Positions 16,854-26,135 are shown, counted from the first letter of the stretch. The stretch is 30,657 bases of DNA from DATDOO01 sp035293245 (GCA_035293245.1 DATDOO010000308.1:1-30657); one strand, 5' to 3'. Made by a program: numbers and translations. The notes: a model not told the origin generated them from the letters alone.

Positions 16854-17219
16854 TTATTTTTCGGTCTTTTTCGAAGCTTTATAGGTGCCCTTCGGCATCA
16901 GGCTGGTGACCGCGTGGCGCTGCACCTGAACCTGCACGTTGTCCGCCACTTCCAGGCGCACGAAGTTGTCGTCCAGGTCGACCACGCGACCCAGCAGCCC
17001 GCCGTTGGTCACCACGTCGGTGCCACGCGTCAGCGCCTCCACCATCTTCTTGTGCTCCTTTTGCCGACGCTGCTGGGGACGGATGAAAAGGAAAAAGAAC
17101 ACCAGCAAGATGGCCAAGGGGAAAATCAGCCCGGCCATACCGGGCTCCTGCGCCGCCGGACCCGCTGCAGGAGCGGGAGCGGGCGCCTCGGCGTAAGCTT
17201 CGGAAATCAGAAAAGCCAT
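16854..17219 (-). CDS. yajC: Preprotein translocase accessory subunit YajC
   Basis: A 121-residue single-span inner-membrane protein of the SecDF-YajC complex. It has an Ala/Pro-rich N-terminal tail, one helix GLIFPLAILLVFFFLFI, then the signature RPQQRRQKEHKKM and a C-terminal domain with GTDVVTNGGLLGRV and a KTEK tail. The ATG at 17219 has GAAGGG about ten bases upstream; the open frame extends into mutM but that is not coding for this protein. The 91-base upstream gap is locally AT-rich (17245-17265), a likely promoter position without a clean consensus. Confidence 0.95.
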   Translation of the reverse strand: MAFLISEAYAEAPAPAPAAGPAAQEPGMAGLIFPLAILLVFFFLFIRPQQRRQKEHKKMVEALTRGTDVVTNGGLLGRVVDLDDNFVRLEVADNVQVQVQRHAVTSLMPKGTYKASKKTEK

Positions 17220-17310
17220 GAGTGTCCAACCCTTCGTTGATATGGATAAATTGTTAATTATTGCAGGAAGCCCGAAATAAGTCGAAGAGAGCCTGTGGAC
17301 GCCAGCCGCT

Positions 17311-18123
17311 TCAACCCTGGCAAACGGGACAGAAATAGCTGGCCCGCTGCCCGAGACGCAAGGTTTCGATGGCGGTGCCGCAGCGCATGCAGGACTGTCC
17401 GCTTCGCCCATAGGCATGGAGGGCTTGCTGAAAATAGCCGGGCTGGCCATGGCCATTGACGAAGTCCCGCAAGGTCGTGCCGCCCATTTCGATGGCCTGG
17501 GACAACACCTGCCGGATGGCCGCAACCAGCCGCATGCACTCCTCGCGCTCCAGGCTTGCCGTCTCCCGTGCGGGATGAACGCCGGCCAGAAACAGAGCTT
17601 CGCTCGCGTAGATGTTGCCAACGCCCACCACGATGGCGGCGTTCATCAGGAACGGCTTGACGGCGGTTCGCCGGCCACGGGACGCGGTCCACAAATAATC
17701 CGGCGAAAACTCCTCGCCGAGAGGTTCCGGCCCCAAAGCGGCGAACAAAGAATGCGACGCGGGCTCCGGCGTCCACAGCATGGCACCGAACCGCCGAGGA
17801 TCGTGGTAACGAAGCAGCGGGCCTTGATCCAACAGAATGTCGACGTGATCATGCCGACGCACTGCTTCCCCCGCCGCCGCCAACCGCAGGCTGCCGGACA
17901 TACCCAGATGCACGATCAGCGCGCCGCCAGCAAAACGGAACAGGAGATATTTGCCGCGCCGGCCGATTTCCAGTATTTCCCGGCCACGCAAAACACCGGC
18001 AAGGTCATCGGGAACAGGCCAGCGCAGCCGCCGCTCCCGTACGAGCACATCCGCAACGCGCCGGCCCACGACATGAGGGGAAAGACCGCGCCGGGTGGTC
18101 TCCACTTCGGGCAGTTCGGGCAT
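17311..18123 (-). CDS. mutM: Formamidopyrimidine-DNA glycosylase
   Basis: A 270-residue base-excision repair enzyme that removes 8-oxoguanine and formamidopyrimidines and nicks the strand. It begins MPELPEVETTRRGL, giving the catalytic proline after Met removal and the following Glu. It has the conserved lysine in GRRGKYLLF (K57 in mature numbering), HLGMSGSL, YHDPRRFGAM, VVGVGNIYASEALF and a C-terminal four-cysteine zinc finger (CMRCGT... FCPVCQG). The start is fixed by the required MPELPE end, although no Shine-Dalgarno is visible. It lies downstream of the terminator at 18145-18175, so it depends on read-through or on a promoter I cannot see. Confidence 0.97.
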   Translation of the reverse strand: MPELPEVETTRRGLSPHVVGRRVADVLVRERRLRWPVPDDLAGVLRGREILEIGRRGKYLLFRFAGGALIVHLGMSGSLRLAAAGEAVRRHDHVDILLDQGPLLRYHDPRRFGAMLWTPEPASHSLFAALGPEPLGEEFSPDYLWTASRGRRTAVKPFLMNAAIVVGVGNIYASEALFLAGVHPARETASLEREECMRLVAAIRQVLSQAIEMGGTTLRDFVNGHGQPGYFQQALHAYGRSGQSCMRCGTAIETLRLGQRASYFCPVCQG

Positions 18124-18144
18124 GAGGCGCGGGTTCGGAAGGGG

Positions 18145-18175
18145 GAAACGAAACAGCCAGCCGGAAGGCTGGCTG
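18145..18175 (-). terminator. Intrinsic terminator after the DUF2970 gene
   Basis: On the minus strand a perfect 9-bp stem (CAGCCAGCC with GGCTGGCTG, tetraloop TTCC) is followed by TTTCGTTT. It sits 22 bases after the DUF2970 stop and about 20 bases before the mutM start, so it separates the two genes. Confidence 0.7.
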
Positions 18176-18196
18176 CAAACAATAACCGCGCGGCGA

Positions 18197-18424
18197 TTAG
18201 CGGCTCATGGCCAAGCCGACCAGGCCCTTGATCGCCAGTACGAACAGGATGGTCAGGGTTATTCCCACCGCCACGTAAACCCACGGCGAACTGTGGTGAA
18301 AATCGCGCGAGAGATTCCTGGAACTTTGCACGCCGAACGCCGCAGCCAAAGCACTGCCGACGATTTGCAGCAAGGTCGGCGAAGATTCCGGACGGTTTTC
18401 CGGTCCGGAGGAAGGCGGAGTCAC
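18197..18424 (-). CDS. DUF2970 family small membrane protein
   Basis: A 75-residue protein with a Pro/Ser/Glu-rich cytoplasmic start, a short amphipathic stretch (LLQIVGSALAAAFGVQSSRNLSRDF) and one C-terminal helix (VYVAVGITLTILFVLAIKGLVGLAM). The GSALAAAFGVQ...RDF..SSPW layout matches DUF2970, a family common in beta- and gammaproteobacteria with no known function. I chose GTG at 18424 because AAGAAGGA lies nine bases upstream; a TTG at 18433, overlapping the upstream stop, is possible but has no spacing to the ribosome site. It is the last gene of a three-gene operon. Confidence 0.8.
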   Translation of the reverse strand: MTPPSSGPENRPESSPTLLQIVGSALAAAFGVQSSRNLSRDFHHSSPWVYVAVGITLTILFVLAIKGLVGLAMSR

Positions 18425-18429
18425 GGCAA

Positions 18430-18879
18430 TCAATCCTTCTTCTTTTTCAGGAACGCGACGATCTGGTTGTAATACTTCACGCCGAACGCCCCGCCGATGA
18501 TCAGCGCGACAATGATGAGCGACTTGTAATTCTGGCGGGCGATGCGTTCGTCCGGGTCTTCATTGAAACCGAACACGCTGACGTATTCCGCGAAGAAGGC
18601 GAGCGTCTGCACCGTCACGATGGACAAACCGAGCGAGACGATGAACTTGTCCATGACCCGGTTCGCGGTCAATGCGACGTCGTTCAGGAACAGCTTGTGA
18701 ATCACATAGCCGGGCAGAAACATGACAAAAATGCCCGCTGCGAATTTTTCCACGTAGAGGACGAAATTGCCGGTAAATGCCGACATCACGGAAATGAGCA
18801 CCAGGCTCATGGCGAATATGGCCGCCCACATTTTCTGATCGTCGTTGAGGCGGCTAATAAATTCTTTCAGGGCATTCAT
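18430..18879 (-). CDS. Uncharacterised four-helix membrane protein
   Basis: A 149-residue inner-membrane protein of unknown function. It has hydrophobic segments at about 18-38, 43-63, 82-102 and 120-137, and ends in a lysine-rich tail (LKKKKD). The stretch FLPGYVIHKLFLND...MDKFIVSLGLSIVTVQTLAFF resembles DUF1616-type membrane domains, but I would not assign it firmly. The ATG at 18879 has GAGG about nine bases upstream. It starts 24 bases after the exported small-protein gene and ends 5 bases before the DUF2970 start, so the three are probably one transcript. Confidence 0.75.
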   Translation of the reverse strand: MNALKEFISRLNDDQKMWAAIFAMSLVLISVMSAFTGNFVLYVEKFAAGIFVMFLPGYVIHKLFLNDVALTANRVMDKFIVSLGLSIVTVQTLAFFAEYVSVFGFNEDPDERIARQNYKSLIIVALIIGGAFGVKYYNQIVAFLKKKKD

Positions 18880-18903
18880 GATGTTTACCTCGCTTTTATC
18901 GTT

Positions 18904-19290
18904 CTATTTTCTGCGAAAAAAATACACGCCTTCCCAGCCGCCGGTCAGGGTCATGGTTTTATCCGTTCTCTCATGGACTTCCAGAGTCTGCGGCTTGTTC
19001 GGACGGCCCGGATCGATCAGTACGAGCTTGCCGTCTTCTACTCGGTAGCCGAAGGTCATGCGATCGTCCATTTTCGTAACCCGGTTATAACCGGAAGTCA
19101 CCAGCGTTCCGTCCGACTTGAACTCCCAGGACCGGTTCTCCTCCGTCTTGATCTTGCCGATTCCGCGAGACACGGCTTCCAGCATCCATGCCCCGACGAC
19201 ATCTTTGCTGTCCTTGAACGGCTCTCCGGCGGAAACGACGGCGGAGCTCAACAGCAAAAAGAGGGCCGCGACAAGGTGATAGGGTTTCAT
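18904..19290 (-). CDS. Exported small beta-rich protein, possibly lipocalin-like
   Basis: A 128-residue protein with a clear Sec signal peptide (MKPYHLVAALFLLLSSAVVSA, cleavage near residue 21), so it is periplasmic or outer. The mature part VVGAWMLEAVSR, WEFKSDGTLVTSGYNRV, FGYRVEDGKLVLID and MTLTGGWEGVYFFRRK has the GxW start and alternating strands of lipocalin-like/calycin small proteins; no catalytic motif is visible. The ATG has AAGGAG about ten bases upstream. First gene of the operon running to 18197, divergent from the macroglobulin gene. Its role is unknown. Confidence 0.75.
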   Translation of the reverse strand: MKPYHLVAALFLLLSSAVVSAGEPFKDSKDVVGAWMLEAVSRGIGKIKTEENRSWEFKSDGTLVTSGYNRVTKMDDRMTFGYRVEDGKLVLIDPGRPNKPQTLEVHERTDKTMTLTGGWEGVYFFRRK

Positions 19291-19364
19291 GGGGACGAAT
19301 CTCCTTTTGGCGGATGGCTATGGAATCAGGAAGCAGATCGTAGTAGGGCCGGCGTCGTCTTTGG

Positions 19365-19393
19365 ATTATTCAGGAATAGCCCGGCCAAGGCAA
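19365..19393 (-). promoter_or_regulatory. Candidate sigma-70 promoter for the exported-protein operon
   Basis: Reading the minus strand, TTGCCT is followed after exactly 17 bases by AATAAT, about 75 bases before the ATG at 19290. Four and five of six consensus positions match. Confidence 0.4.
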
Positions 19394-19445
19394 GCAATGA
19401 CACCCCCTCCGCGGGGAACCCGTTGGCCACGGACGAATTAGCCGC

Positions 19446-19474
19446 TTGACTTCGGCGATCGCCATTTCTATAGT
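19446..19474 (+). promoter_or_regulatory. Sigma-70-type promoter of the macroglobulin gene
   Basis: TTGACT (19446-19451), a 17-base spacer and TATAGT (19469-19474) form a near-consensus promoter. It is 36 bases before the ATG at 19510, which has GGAGG at 19500-19504 as its ribosome site. Confidence 0.75.
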
Positions 19475-19509
19475 AAAAACAACGCATTTCACTAAGGACG
19501 GAGGTTGCC

Positions 19510-22500
19510 ATGGGCAAGCTGCAGCGGATGGCGGCGGAGAAGTTCCTGCTTCTCGGATTGTTGGGGTTGCTGGCCTTTTTGGGCGGATGCCAGCGGGACG
19601 CGTCCGATGCGCGGCAAGAAATCACCCCTTCAGTTTACCTGCTCAATCACAAGCACTGGACGTCCGTCCTGGTGCTCAACTTCGCGCAGGAAGTCGCGCC
19701 GTGGGACGCCATCGGCAAGGAAGCCACACCGCCACCCCGCATCGATCCGCCCAGCCCGGGCAAATGGGTCTGGCAAGACCCTTCCCGCCTGGCTTTCTTT
19801 CCCGAATACAGTACGTTCCAGCCGGACTCGCGCCTCACCGTATCGCTGACGGGATTGCCGTTGCGCGACGGCTACGAGGCAACCGCACGCCCCGTCCCTT
19901 ACCAGACGCCACCGTTGATGACCTTGCGCCATGAGTGCCGCTGGCAGGACATTTTGCAGGCGCCCATGCGGCGATACCTTCAAGCCGATGTGGACTTCAA
20001 CTATCCACTTATCGCCCTTCCCTTCTCGGCCACGCTGGACGGAAAAAACGCATTGCCACTGCAAAGCGGCTCGGGCACGCATATTACGGTGAATTCGAAT
20101 CCGCTGCTGAGGCCGAGCGAGAACGGCGCGCTGGCATTCAGCCTGGAACCCGGCGCGGTTTCCCTGTTGGCGCGCGACGACAAGCGTGGCTTTGTCGCCG
20201 GCGGGCAGGCCAAGCTGACCAAAGGCGCAGCCTGCCAATTGAACGTGGCGCGCAGCGATTGGGACAAGATCGACGAAGAACCCGCCAAGCCGCCTATGGC
20301 CACCAGCATCGATGCGTCCCTGGTAGACGGAACCATTCTCGTCAGCTTGCAGGGGCAGAACATCACGGAATCGGCCAAGAAAGGCATGGCCGGACAGGAA
20401 ACAAAACAAGGCGTGTCGATCAGCCCGGCGATGGACGGGACGTGGAAATACGGCGATTCGGCGTCCGGACCGGACCTGATTTTCACCCCCGCCAACCCCG
20501 TCGACCTGAAGCCCGGCATACAGATCGACGTTAGCGTAACTCGCGAGGCCTTCCCGCAACTCCCGTTTTGGCATGACCGCCTGTCCGGAAGCGTCACCGT
20601 ACCCAACATGCAGGGAACCGTGGAACGCATGCAACTCTACACGGACCCCGTGGAACCCAGAACCAAACGCATCACGACCAGCATTAACTACAACTACCCC
20701 CTCCAGCCTGGATCGCTGGAAGCCAAAACGTCCTTGCGCCTGCGCGAGGAACCCGCCAAGACTTTCTCCGACAGCCGGGTACGCTCCATTCCGTTCGAAT
20801 TGAGCTACGACGAGAAAAACCCGAAGCGGGCCTACCTGAAAAGCGCGCCGCTTCAACTGCCGCAGGAGCCGGGCGAAGCCCGGCTGGAAGTGGACGGAGG
20901 GCTGATATCCGCCATCGGCGGCGAAAAATCGCCCTTCAGCACTGGCGCAGACCTGGTCATTCCCAGCGCCAAGGATTATTTCCGGATCACCGGTGTCGAA
21001 ACCAGCAACCTGGACAAGGGCGACGGAGACATCGAACGGCTGCTCATGGTGCACACGACCACGCCTCTGAAGGAACCTTCCACTTTGCCGCACTCCGTGG
21101 ACACCTACGTGCTGCCGGATTGCCGGCATGAGAATCTCGAACGGCCGGCCCTGTGCGAGAAAAAAGAAATCGACGAATGGGCGACGCCGGATCAGGTGGA
21201 CGATGACACCATCAAGCTGTCCACGCGCGTGCCGGTAAAGTGGCGGGACCAGACTTCGGAGGACAAAACCGTCCACTTCCTGAGCTATTCGGCGCCGGAA
21301 AAGCGCCAGATTTTCGTGAAGGTGAAACAGGGACTGGAAAGCGTGGACGGGTTCCAACTGCATAAAGATGCCCGTTTCCTGTTCACCTTGGGCGCAAACC
21401 AGCGGGAGCTGAAAATCCAGCACGACGGCGCCTTGCTCAGCCTCAGCGGCTCCAAGAAGCTCGGCGTCGCAGCGCGCGGGGTGCGCAAGGTGCATGTCGA
21501 ACTGCAACGGATTTTGCCCCACAACATGCACCACCTGGCCCAATTCACGCGCGGCAAGTTCCAGAACCCCACTTTCACGCTGCCCATCGAGCACTTCGCG
21601 GAAAAATACGGCTACGACGAAACGCTGCCCTTGGACCAGGACATGCAGCGGCGTTACTTTGCCGTGGATTTCGCCCGCTTCGCCAAGGACAAGGGCTATC
21701 CGCCCCGCGGGCTGTTCCTGCTGTCGGTAACCCAGGCCAAACAAACGCCCCCCTGCGCCGTGCGGAAGGCCGGCTGCCCGCAGCCGGCTCCGGTACACGC
21801 CGACGAACAGGGCGAAGAAAGCCCGGATGAGGCGGAGAGCGCCGGCGAGGAAAACGAAAGGGAAAACAGCGCTGAAAGCGAAGACGAACAGGTCGATGCC
21901 GCCAGCCTGCAAGACCGGCGCCTGGTGCTGCTGACCGACCTGGGCCTGCTGGTCAAAACCCGGGCGGACGGCGGCCAGGATGTGTTCGTCATATCCTTCC
22001 TCAGCGGCCAGCCGGTAGCGGGAGCGCAGGTATCCCTTCTCGGCATGAACGGCATCCCGGTTGCCGCCGGGACCAGCGACAACCAAGGGCATGTGTCCAT
22101 GCCGTCGGTGCAGGGACTGGAGGCGGAAAAAACGCCGTCGGTCTACCTGGCGGAAAAGGACGGCGACCTGTCCTTCCTGCCCTTCTCGCGCAGCGACCGC
22201 CAGCTTAATTTGTCGCGTTTCGACGTGGGCGGCCTGCGCGATGCGCCCGACACCCTGCACGCCTATGTCTTCTCCGACCGGGGCATTTACCGGCCGGGCG
22301 ACGCCGTGCATTTCGGCCTGATCCTGCGCCGGCGCGACTGGGCTCCCCTGCCCGCCGGCCTGCCCCTGAAGGCCGTGCTCACCGATCCGGAAAACCAGGA
22401 AGTCTTAAGCCAAACCCTCGCCTTCGGCGCCGAGGGCTTCGAATCCCTGGACTGGACCAGCAGCGCCGGCGGCAAAACCGGCACCTACCGACTGGAATTG

Positions 22501-25500
22501 TTCATCGCCGACGGCAACAAAACCTCCCTGGGCTCGACCACGGTGCGCGTCGAGGAATTCCAGCCGGATCGCCTGCAGGTGAAAACCGAAATCGTCGGCG
22601 CGCCACCCCAGGGCTGGCTGACTCCCGATGCGCCCAAAGCCAAGATCACCGTGCGCAACCTGTTCGGCACCCCGGCCGCAGGCGGCCTGGCCAAACTGGA
22701 ACTCACCGCCAAGCCCTGGTCAGGCCAAGTGCCCGGCTTCACCGAATACCGCTTCCGCAGCGGCAGCGGCGGCATCCCCCACTTGCCCCAGGACCTGGGC
22801 GAAGCCAGTACCGACGAACAAGGCGAGGCCCTGTTCGACCTGCCCTTGGCAAACATCGACGAGCCCGTATTCGAAATTTCCCTGGCCGGCGAAGGCTTCG
22901 AGAAAGGTTCGGGCCGCTCCGTGGTGGGCATGGCGTCGACGCTGGTGTCCAAGCATCCCTACCTGTTGGGCCACAGCGCCGACGGCGATCTGGGCTACAT
23001 CGCCAAGGGCGCCAGGCGCCAGATCAAGCTGCTGGCGGTGGGAACGGACTTCCAGCCCAAGGACATCGGCGAAGTCACCGTGGAGCACCACGAGACCCGC
23101 TACGTTTCCACGCTGGTCAAACGCCCGGACGGCCTGTATGCCTACCAGTCGGTGCAGCGCGACGAGCCGCGCCGGGTGGAAAAACTCACCCTGGCCGGCG
23201 GCAAGGCGGCTTTGTCCTTGCCCACGGAGGAGCCGGGCAGCTTTTACGCCGCGTTCAAGAACGCCCAGGGCGAAGAACTGAACCGTGTGTATTACTCGGT
23301 GGCCGGCACCGGCAACGTGACGCGCAACATCGAGCGCAACGCCGAGTTGCAACTGACCCTGAACAAGTCCGAATACCGGCCCGGCGAAGAAATCGAAGTG
23401 CAGATCATAGCCCCCTACCAGGGCGCCGGCCTGATCACCGTCGAACAGGACGGGGTCATCGCCAGCAAGTGGATCAAAACCAACACCACCGCCTCCACCG
23501 CGCGCATCGCCCTGCCCCAGGGCATCAAGGGCAACGCCTACGTATCGGTGGCTTTCGTGCGTTCCCTGGATTCCCGCGAAATCTACATGAGCCCGCTCAG
23601 CTATGGCGTGGCGCCGTTCAGCATATCCCGCCAAGCCTTCATGAACGACGTCAGCCTGTCGGTGCCGGAAACGGTGCGGCCGGGCGGCACGCTGGAGGTC
23701 CGCTATAAAGTCAAGGAAGCCACCAGGCTGGTGCTGTATGTGGTGGACGAAGGCATCCTGCAGTTCGCCCATTACAAGAATCCGCAGCCTCTGGACTATT
23801 TCTTCCGCAAGCGCGCCTTGCAAACCCAGACCCACCAGATCCTCGACCTGATCTTGCCCGACTTTGCCCTGGTGCAGAGCCTGTCGGCGGCCGGTGGCGA
23901 CGAGGACGCCGGCGGCGCCAGCAAGTACAAGAACCCCTTCGCCCGCAAGCACAAGCCACCTTTGGCTTTCTGGTCCGGCATCCTGGATGCCAAGCCCGGC
24001 GAGCACACCCTGTCCATCCCGGTGCCGGACTATTTCAACGGCAGCATCCGCGTGCTGGCGGTGGCCGCTAACGCCGGCAAGCTGGCCGTACCTACGGCCA
24101 AGGTAGTGGCGCGCAATCCCTTCGTCATCCAGCCCCAGCAGCCTTATGCGGTAGCACCGGGCGACGAGTTCGAAATGGGCGTGCTGGTGGCCAACACCAC
24201 CGGCGAACCCGGGGATAAGGCGGTGGAAGTGTCCGTGGCGGCCGGCGATGCCCTGGAAATTCAGTCGCCCAACCCGCAGACGCTCACCCTGGCGCCCGGC
24301 AAGGACGGCACGGTGCGCTTCAAGGCTAAGGCCAAAGACAAGCTGGGTCCTGTCGAAGTACGTTACCGCGCCGCGGGGGGCGGGAAGGACGCCGGCTACA
24401 GCGAGGAAATGAGCATCCGGCCTTCCCAGCCCCTGCTCACCACCCTGCAGAACGGCGTGCTGCGCATCGACGCCCAGCAGAAAGGCAAGAGCGAAACCGT
24501 GGCGTTGAAGCGCGAGGTTTACGCCGAGCAACGTCATAGCGAGATGGCCGTGTCCATGACGCCGACGGCCTATTTGCGGGGCATCGTCGACTACCTGAAG
24601 CACTATCCCTACGGCTGCACCGAGCAACTGGTGAGCCAGGCCTTCCCGGCGGTGCTGCTGGGCGCCAATGCCGAGCTGGGCCTGTCGGCAAAAGACGTGG
24701 AAAGCTACCTCGGCAAGACCCTGCACACCCTGCAGACCCGCCAGAAGCACGACGGCAGCTTCGCCTACTGGACCATCACGGGCAAAGCCAATCCGTTCTA
24801 CTCCATGTACGCCACCCACCTCCTTCTCGAAGCCCGCGAGTTGGGCCACAAAGTGCCCGACGCCATGATCCAGCGCGCCCTGGGCTATACGGACCAGTAC
24901 ACCCAGGAAACCCACTACCAGTGGGACGCGCACCAGGCCGAAGCCTATGCCCTGTACCTGCTGGCCCGCAACGGCCAGAACGTCGCCGAACGCATCAAGG
25001 CCTTCGAGGCTGAGCTGCAACGGCAATGGGGGCAGGGCGGGCCCGCGGCCATCTGGACCAAGTTCTTCCTGGGTGCGGCTTACAAGCTCCACCACCTGGA
25101 CAAGGACGCCGACCGCTTCTTCGGCGAATTCCAGCGCCAGTGGAAACAGACCGGCCAACTGCCCTGGGGCATCCAGGGGGATATTTCCGCCCTGAGCCAG
25201 TACCTGTACCTGACCAACAAGCACTTCCCCGAACTGATCGACACCAAGGACCCGCAGTTCGGCAACTACCTGTACGAACTGGCCCAGGACATGGTCAAGC
25301 AGCGCATCAACTCCTTCAGCGGCTCCATGGCCGCGCTGGGCCTGGGCGGCCTGTGGCCGCGCTTCGACCAGGATGAAGGCAAGGCCTTCAGCCTGCTGGC
25401 CGGCCAGCCGCCCGCGCCCCTGGACCTGCAGGGCAAGACCGTCAAGCGCGCCGTGCTGGAAAGCGCCATCCGGCAACTGGAACTGCAGGGCAACGGCACC

Positions 25501-25986
25501 TGGAACCTGTACTACCAGTTGACCGAACGGGGCTACGACAGGTCAGCGCCCAAGGCGGCCATCAACCAGGGCATCACCCTGGCGCGGGAACTGCTCAATG
25601 AAAAGGGCGAAAAAACCGCCGACCTGGACCTGCAGGACAAACTGCACATCCGCTTCTCCGTCCACCCGGACCAGCCCATGAAAGACCTGGCCGTGGTCAT
25701 GCTCATCCCCGGCGGCTTCGAAATCGACCTGGGCGAGGACGGCTTGGCCAACCGCCAATCCCTGCCCATCCCCGGCAAGACCCTGTGGCAGCCGGAATAC
25801 ATCGACGTGCAGGAAGACCGCGTGGTCTTCTTCGGCGATTTGGACGGCGGCGACCGGCACTTCGAATTCCGCCTGAAGCCGCTCAACGTCGGCACCTACG
25901 CCGTACCGCCGGTCATGGCCGAGGGCATGTACGACACCAGCATCCTGCATCGGGGGATGGCGGAAACGCTGAAGGTACACGAATGA
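19510..25986 (+). CDS. yfhM: Giant alpha-2-macroglobulin lipoprotein with thioester (YfhM-like)
   Basis: A 2158-residue bacterial alpha-2-macroglobulin, a periplasmic protease trap anchored as a lipoprotein. The signal peptide ends in lipobox LGGC (Cys27) followed by Gln, favouring outer-membrane sorting. Many macroglobulin beta domains follow, with VFSDRGIYRPGDAVHFGLILR near residue 920 typical of the MG2-like part, then LVLYVVDEGILQ. The thioester motif CTEQ is intact at 1703-1706, in YPYGCTEQL, followed by the alpha-helical thioester domain and a C-terminal receptor-like domain. An acidic low-complexity stretch (residues about 764-800, rich in E, D, S) interrupts the middle. It is longer than E. 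coli YfhM (about 1650). The family usually accompanies pbpC; here pbpC is 2.7 kb further on. Confidence 0.95.
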   Translation: MGKLQRMAAEKFLLLGLLGLLAFLGGCQRDASDARQEITPSVYLLNHKHWTSVLVLNFAQEVAPWDAIGKEATPPPRIDPPSPGKWVWQDPSRLAFFPEYSTFQPDSRLTVSLTGLPLRDGYEATARPVPYQTPPLMTLRHECRWQDILQAPMRRYLQADVDFNYPLIALPFSATLDGKNALPLQSGSGTHITVNSNPLLRPSENGALAFSLEPGAVSLLARDDKRGFVAGGQAKLTKGAACQLNVARSDWDKIDEEPAKPPMATSIDASLVDGTILVSLQGQNITESAKKGMAGQETKQGVSISPAMDGTWKYGDSASGPDLIFTPANPVDLKPGIQIDVSVTREAFPQLPFWHDRLSGSVTVPNMQGTVERMQLYTDPVEPRTKRITTSINYNYPLQPGSLEAKTSLRLREEPAKTFSDSRVRSIPFELSYDEKNPKRAYLKSAPLQLPQEPGEARLEVDGGLISAIGGEKSPFSTGADLVIPSAKDYFRITGVETSNLDKGDGDIERLLMVHTTTPLKEPSTLPHSVDTYVLPDCRHENLERPALCEKKEIDEWATPDQVDDDTIKLSTRVPVKWRDQTSEDKTVHFLSYSAPEKRQIFVKVKQGLESVDGFQLHKDARFLFTLGANQRELKIQHDGALLSLSGSKKLGVAARGVRKVHVELQRILPHNMHHLAQFTRGKFQNPTFTLPIEHFAEKYGYDETLPLDQDMQRRYFAVDFARFAKDKGYPPRGLFLLSVTQAKQTPPCAVRKAGCPQPAPVHADEQGEESPDEAESAGEENERENSAESEDEQVDAASLQDRRLVLLTDLGLLVKTRADGGQDVFVISFLSGQPVAGAQVSLLGMNGIPVAAGTSDNQGHVSMPSVQGLEAEKTPSVYLAEKDGDLSFLPFSRSDRQLNLSRFDVGGLRDAPDTLHAYVFSDRGIYRPGDAVHFGLILRRRDWAPLPAGLPLKAVLTDPENQEVLSQTLAFGAEGFESLDWTSSAGGKTGTYRLELFIADGNKTSLGSTTVRVEEFQPDRLQVKTEIVGAPPQGWLTPDAPKAKITVRNLFGTPAAGGLAKLELTAKPWSGQVPGFTEYRFRSGSGGIPHLPQDLGEASTDEQGEALFDLPLANIDEPVFEISLAGEGFEKGSGRSVVGMASTLVSKHPYLLGHSADGDLGYIAKGARRQIKLLAVGTDFQPKDIGEVTVEHHETRYVSTLVKRPDGLYAYQSVQRDEPRRVEKLTLAGGKAALSLPTEEPGSFYAAFKNAQGEELNRVYYSVAGTGNVTRNIERNAELQLTLNKSEYRPGEEIEVQIIAPYQGAGLITVEQDGVIASKWIKTNTTASTARIALPQGIKGNAYVSVAFVRSLDSREIYMSPLSYGVAPFSISRQAFMNDVSLSVPETVRPGGTLEVRYKVKEATRLVLYVVDEGILQFAHYKNPQPLDYFFRKRALQTQTHQILDLILPDFALVQSLSAAGGDEDAGGASKYKNPFARKHKPPLAFWSGILDAKPGEHTLSIPVPDYFNGSIRVLAVAANAGKLAVPTAKVVARNPFVIQPQQPYAVAPGDEFEMGVLVANTTGEPGDKAVEVSVAAGDALEIQSPNPQTLTLAPGKDGTVRFKAKAKDKLGPVEVRYRAAGGGKDAGYSEEMSIRPSQPLLTTLQNGVLRIDAQQKGKSETVALKREVYAEQRHSEMAVSMTPTAYLRGIVDYLKHYPYGCTEQLVSQAFPAVLLGANAELGLSAKDVESYLGKTLHTLQTRQKHDGSFAYWTITGKANPFYSMYATHLLLEARELGHKVPDAMIQRALGYTDQYTQETHYQWDAHQAEAYALYLLARNGQNVAERIKAFEAELQRQWGQGGPAAIWTKFFLGAAYKLHHLDKDADRFFGEFQRQWKQTGQLPWGIQGDISALSQYLYLTNKHFPELIDTKDPQFGNYLYELAQDMVKQRINSFSGSMAALGLGGLWPRFDQDEGKAFSLLAGQPPAPLDLQGKTVKRAVLESAIRQLELQGNGTWNLYYQLTERGYDRSAPKAAINQGITLARELLNEKGEKTADLDLQDKLHIRFSVHPDQPMKDLAVVMLIPGGFEIDLGEDGLANRQSLPIPGKTLWQPEYIDVQEDRVVFFGDLDGGDRHFEFRLKPLNVGTYAVPPVMAEGMYDTSILHRGMAETLKVHE

Positions 25987-25998
25987 CCGCTATCGCCT

Positions 25999-26115
25999 TA
26001 TCGTTCCCACGCTCCCGCGTGGGAATGCAGCCAGCGACGCTCTGCGTCGCGAAGTTGGACGATGGGACGCAGAGCGTCCTCTGAGGCGTTCCCACGCAGG
26101 AGCGTGGGAACGATA
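25999..26115. repeat. REP-like palindromic element, copy A (complete)
   Basis: A 117-base element with perfect 15-base terminal inverted repeats (TATCGTTCCCACGCT and its complement). Inside are nested hairpins: TTCCCACGC/GCGTGGGAA near the left end and GACGC-x3-GCGTC units on both sides of the centre. The whole is two inverted half-units, as in a BIME. It starts 12 bases after the macroglobulin stop. Confidence 0.85.
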
Positions 26116-26129
26116 GAATGGGAAAACTA

Positions 26130-26135
26130 AGGGGG
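26130..26135 (+). promoter_or_regulatory. Ribosome binding site deciding the zinc-ribbon protein start
   Basis: AGGGGG lies six bases before ATG at 26142; the alternative in-frame ATG at 26118 follows the repeat element directly and has no such site. Confidence 0.55.

Noticed and set aside
19630..22311. 893-codon open frame on the minus strand
   Set aside because: It is the antisense shadow of the macroglobulin gene, which has a promoter, ribosome site, lipobox and family motifs; the antisense translation shows no recognisable motif.
22720..25476. 918-codon open frame on the minus strand
   Set aside because: Also a GC-driven shadow of the macroglobulin gene, rich in Gly, Val, Gln and His runs typical of reverse-complement frames.
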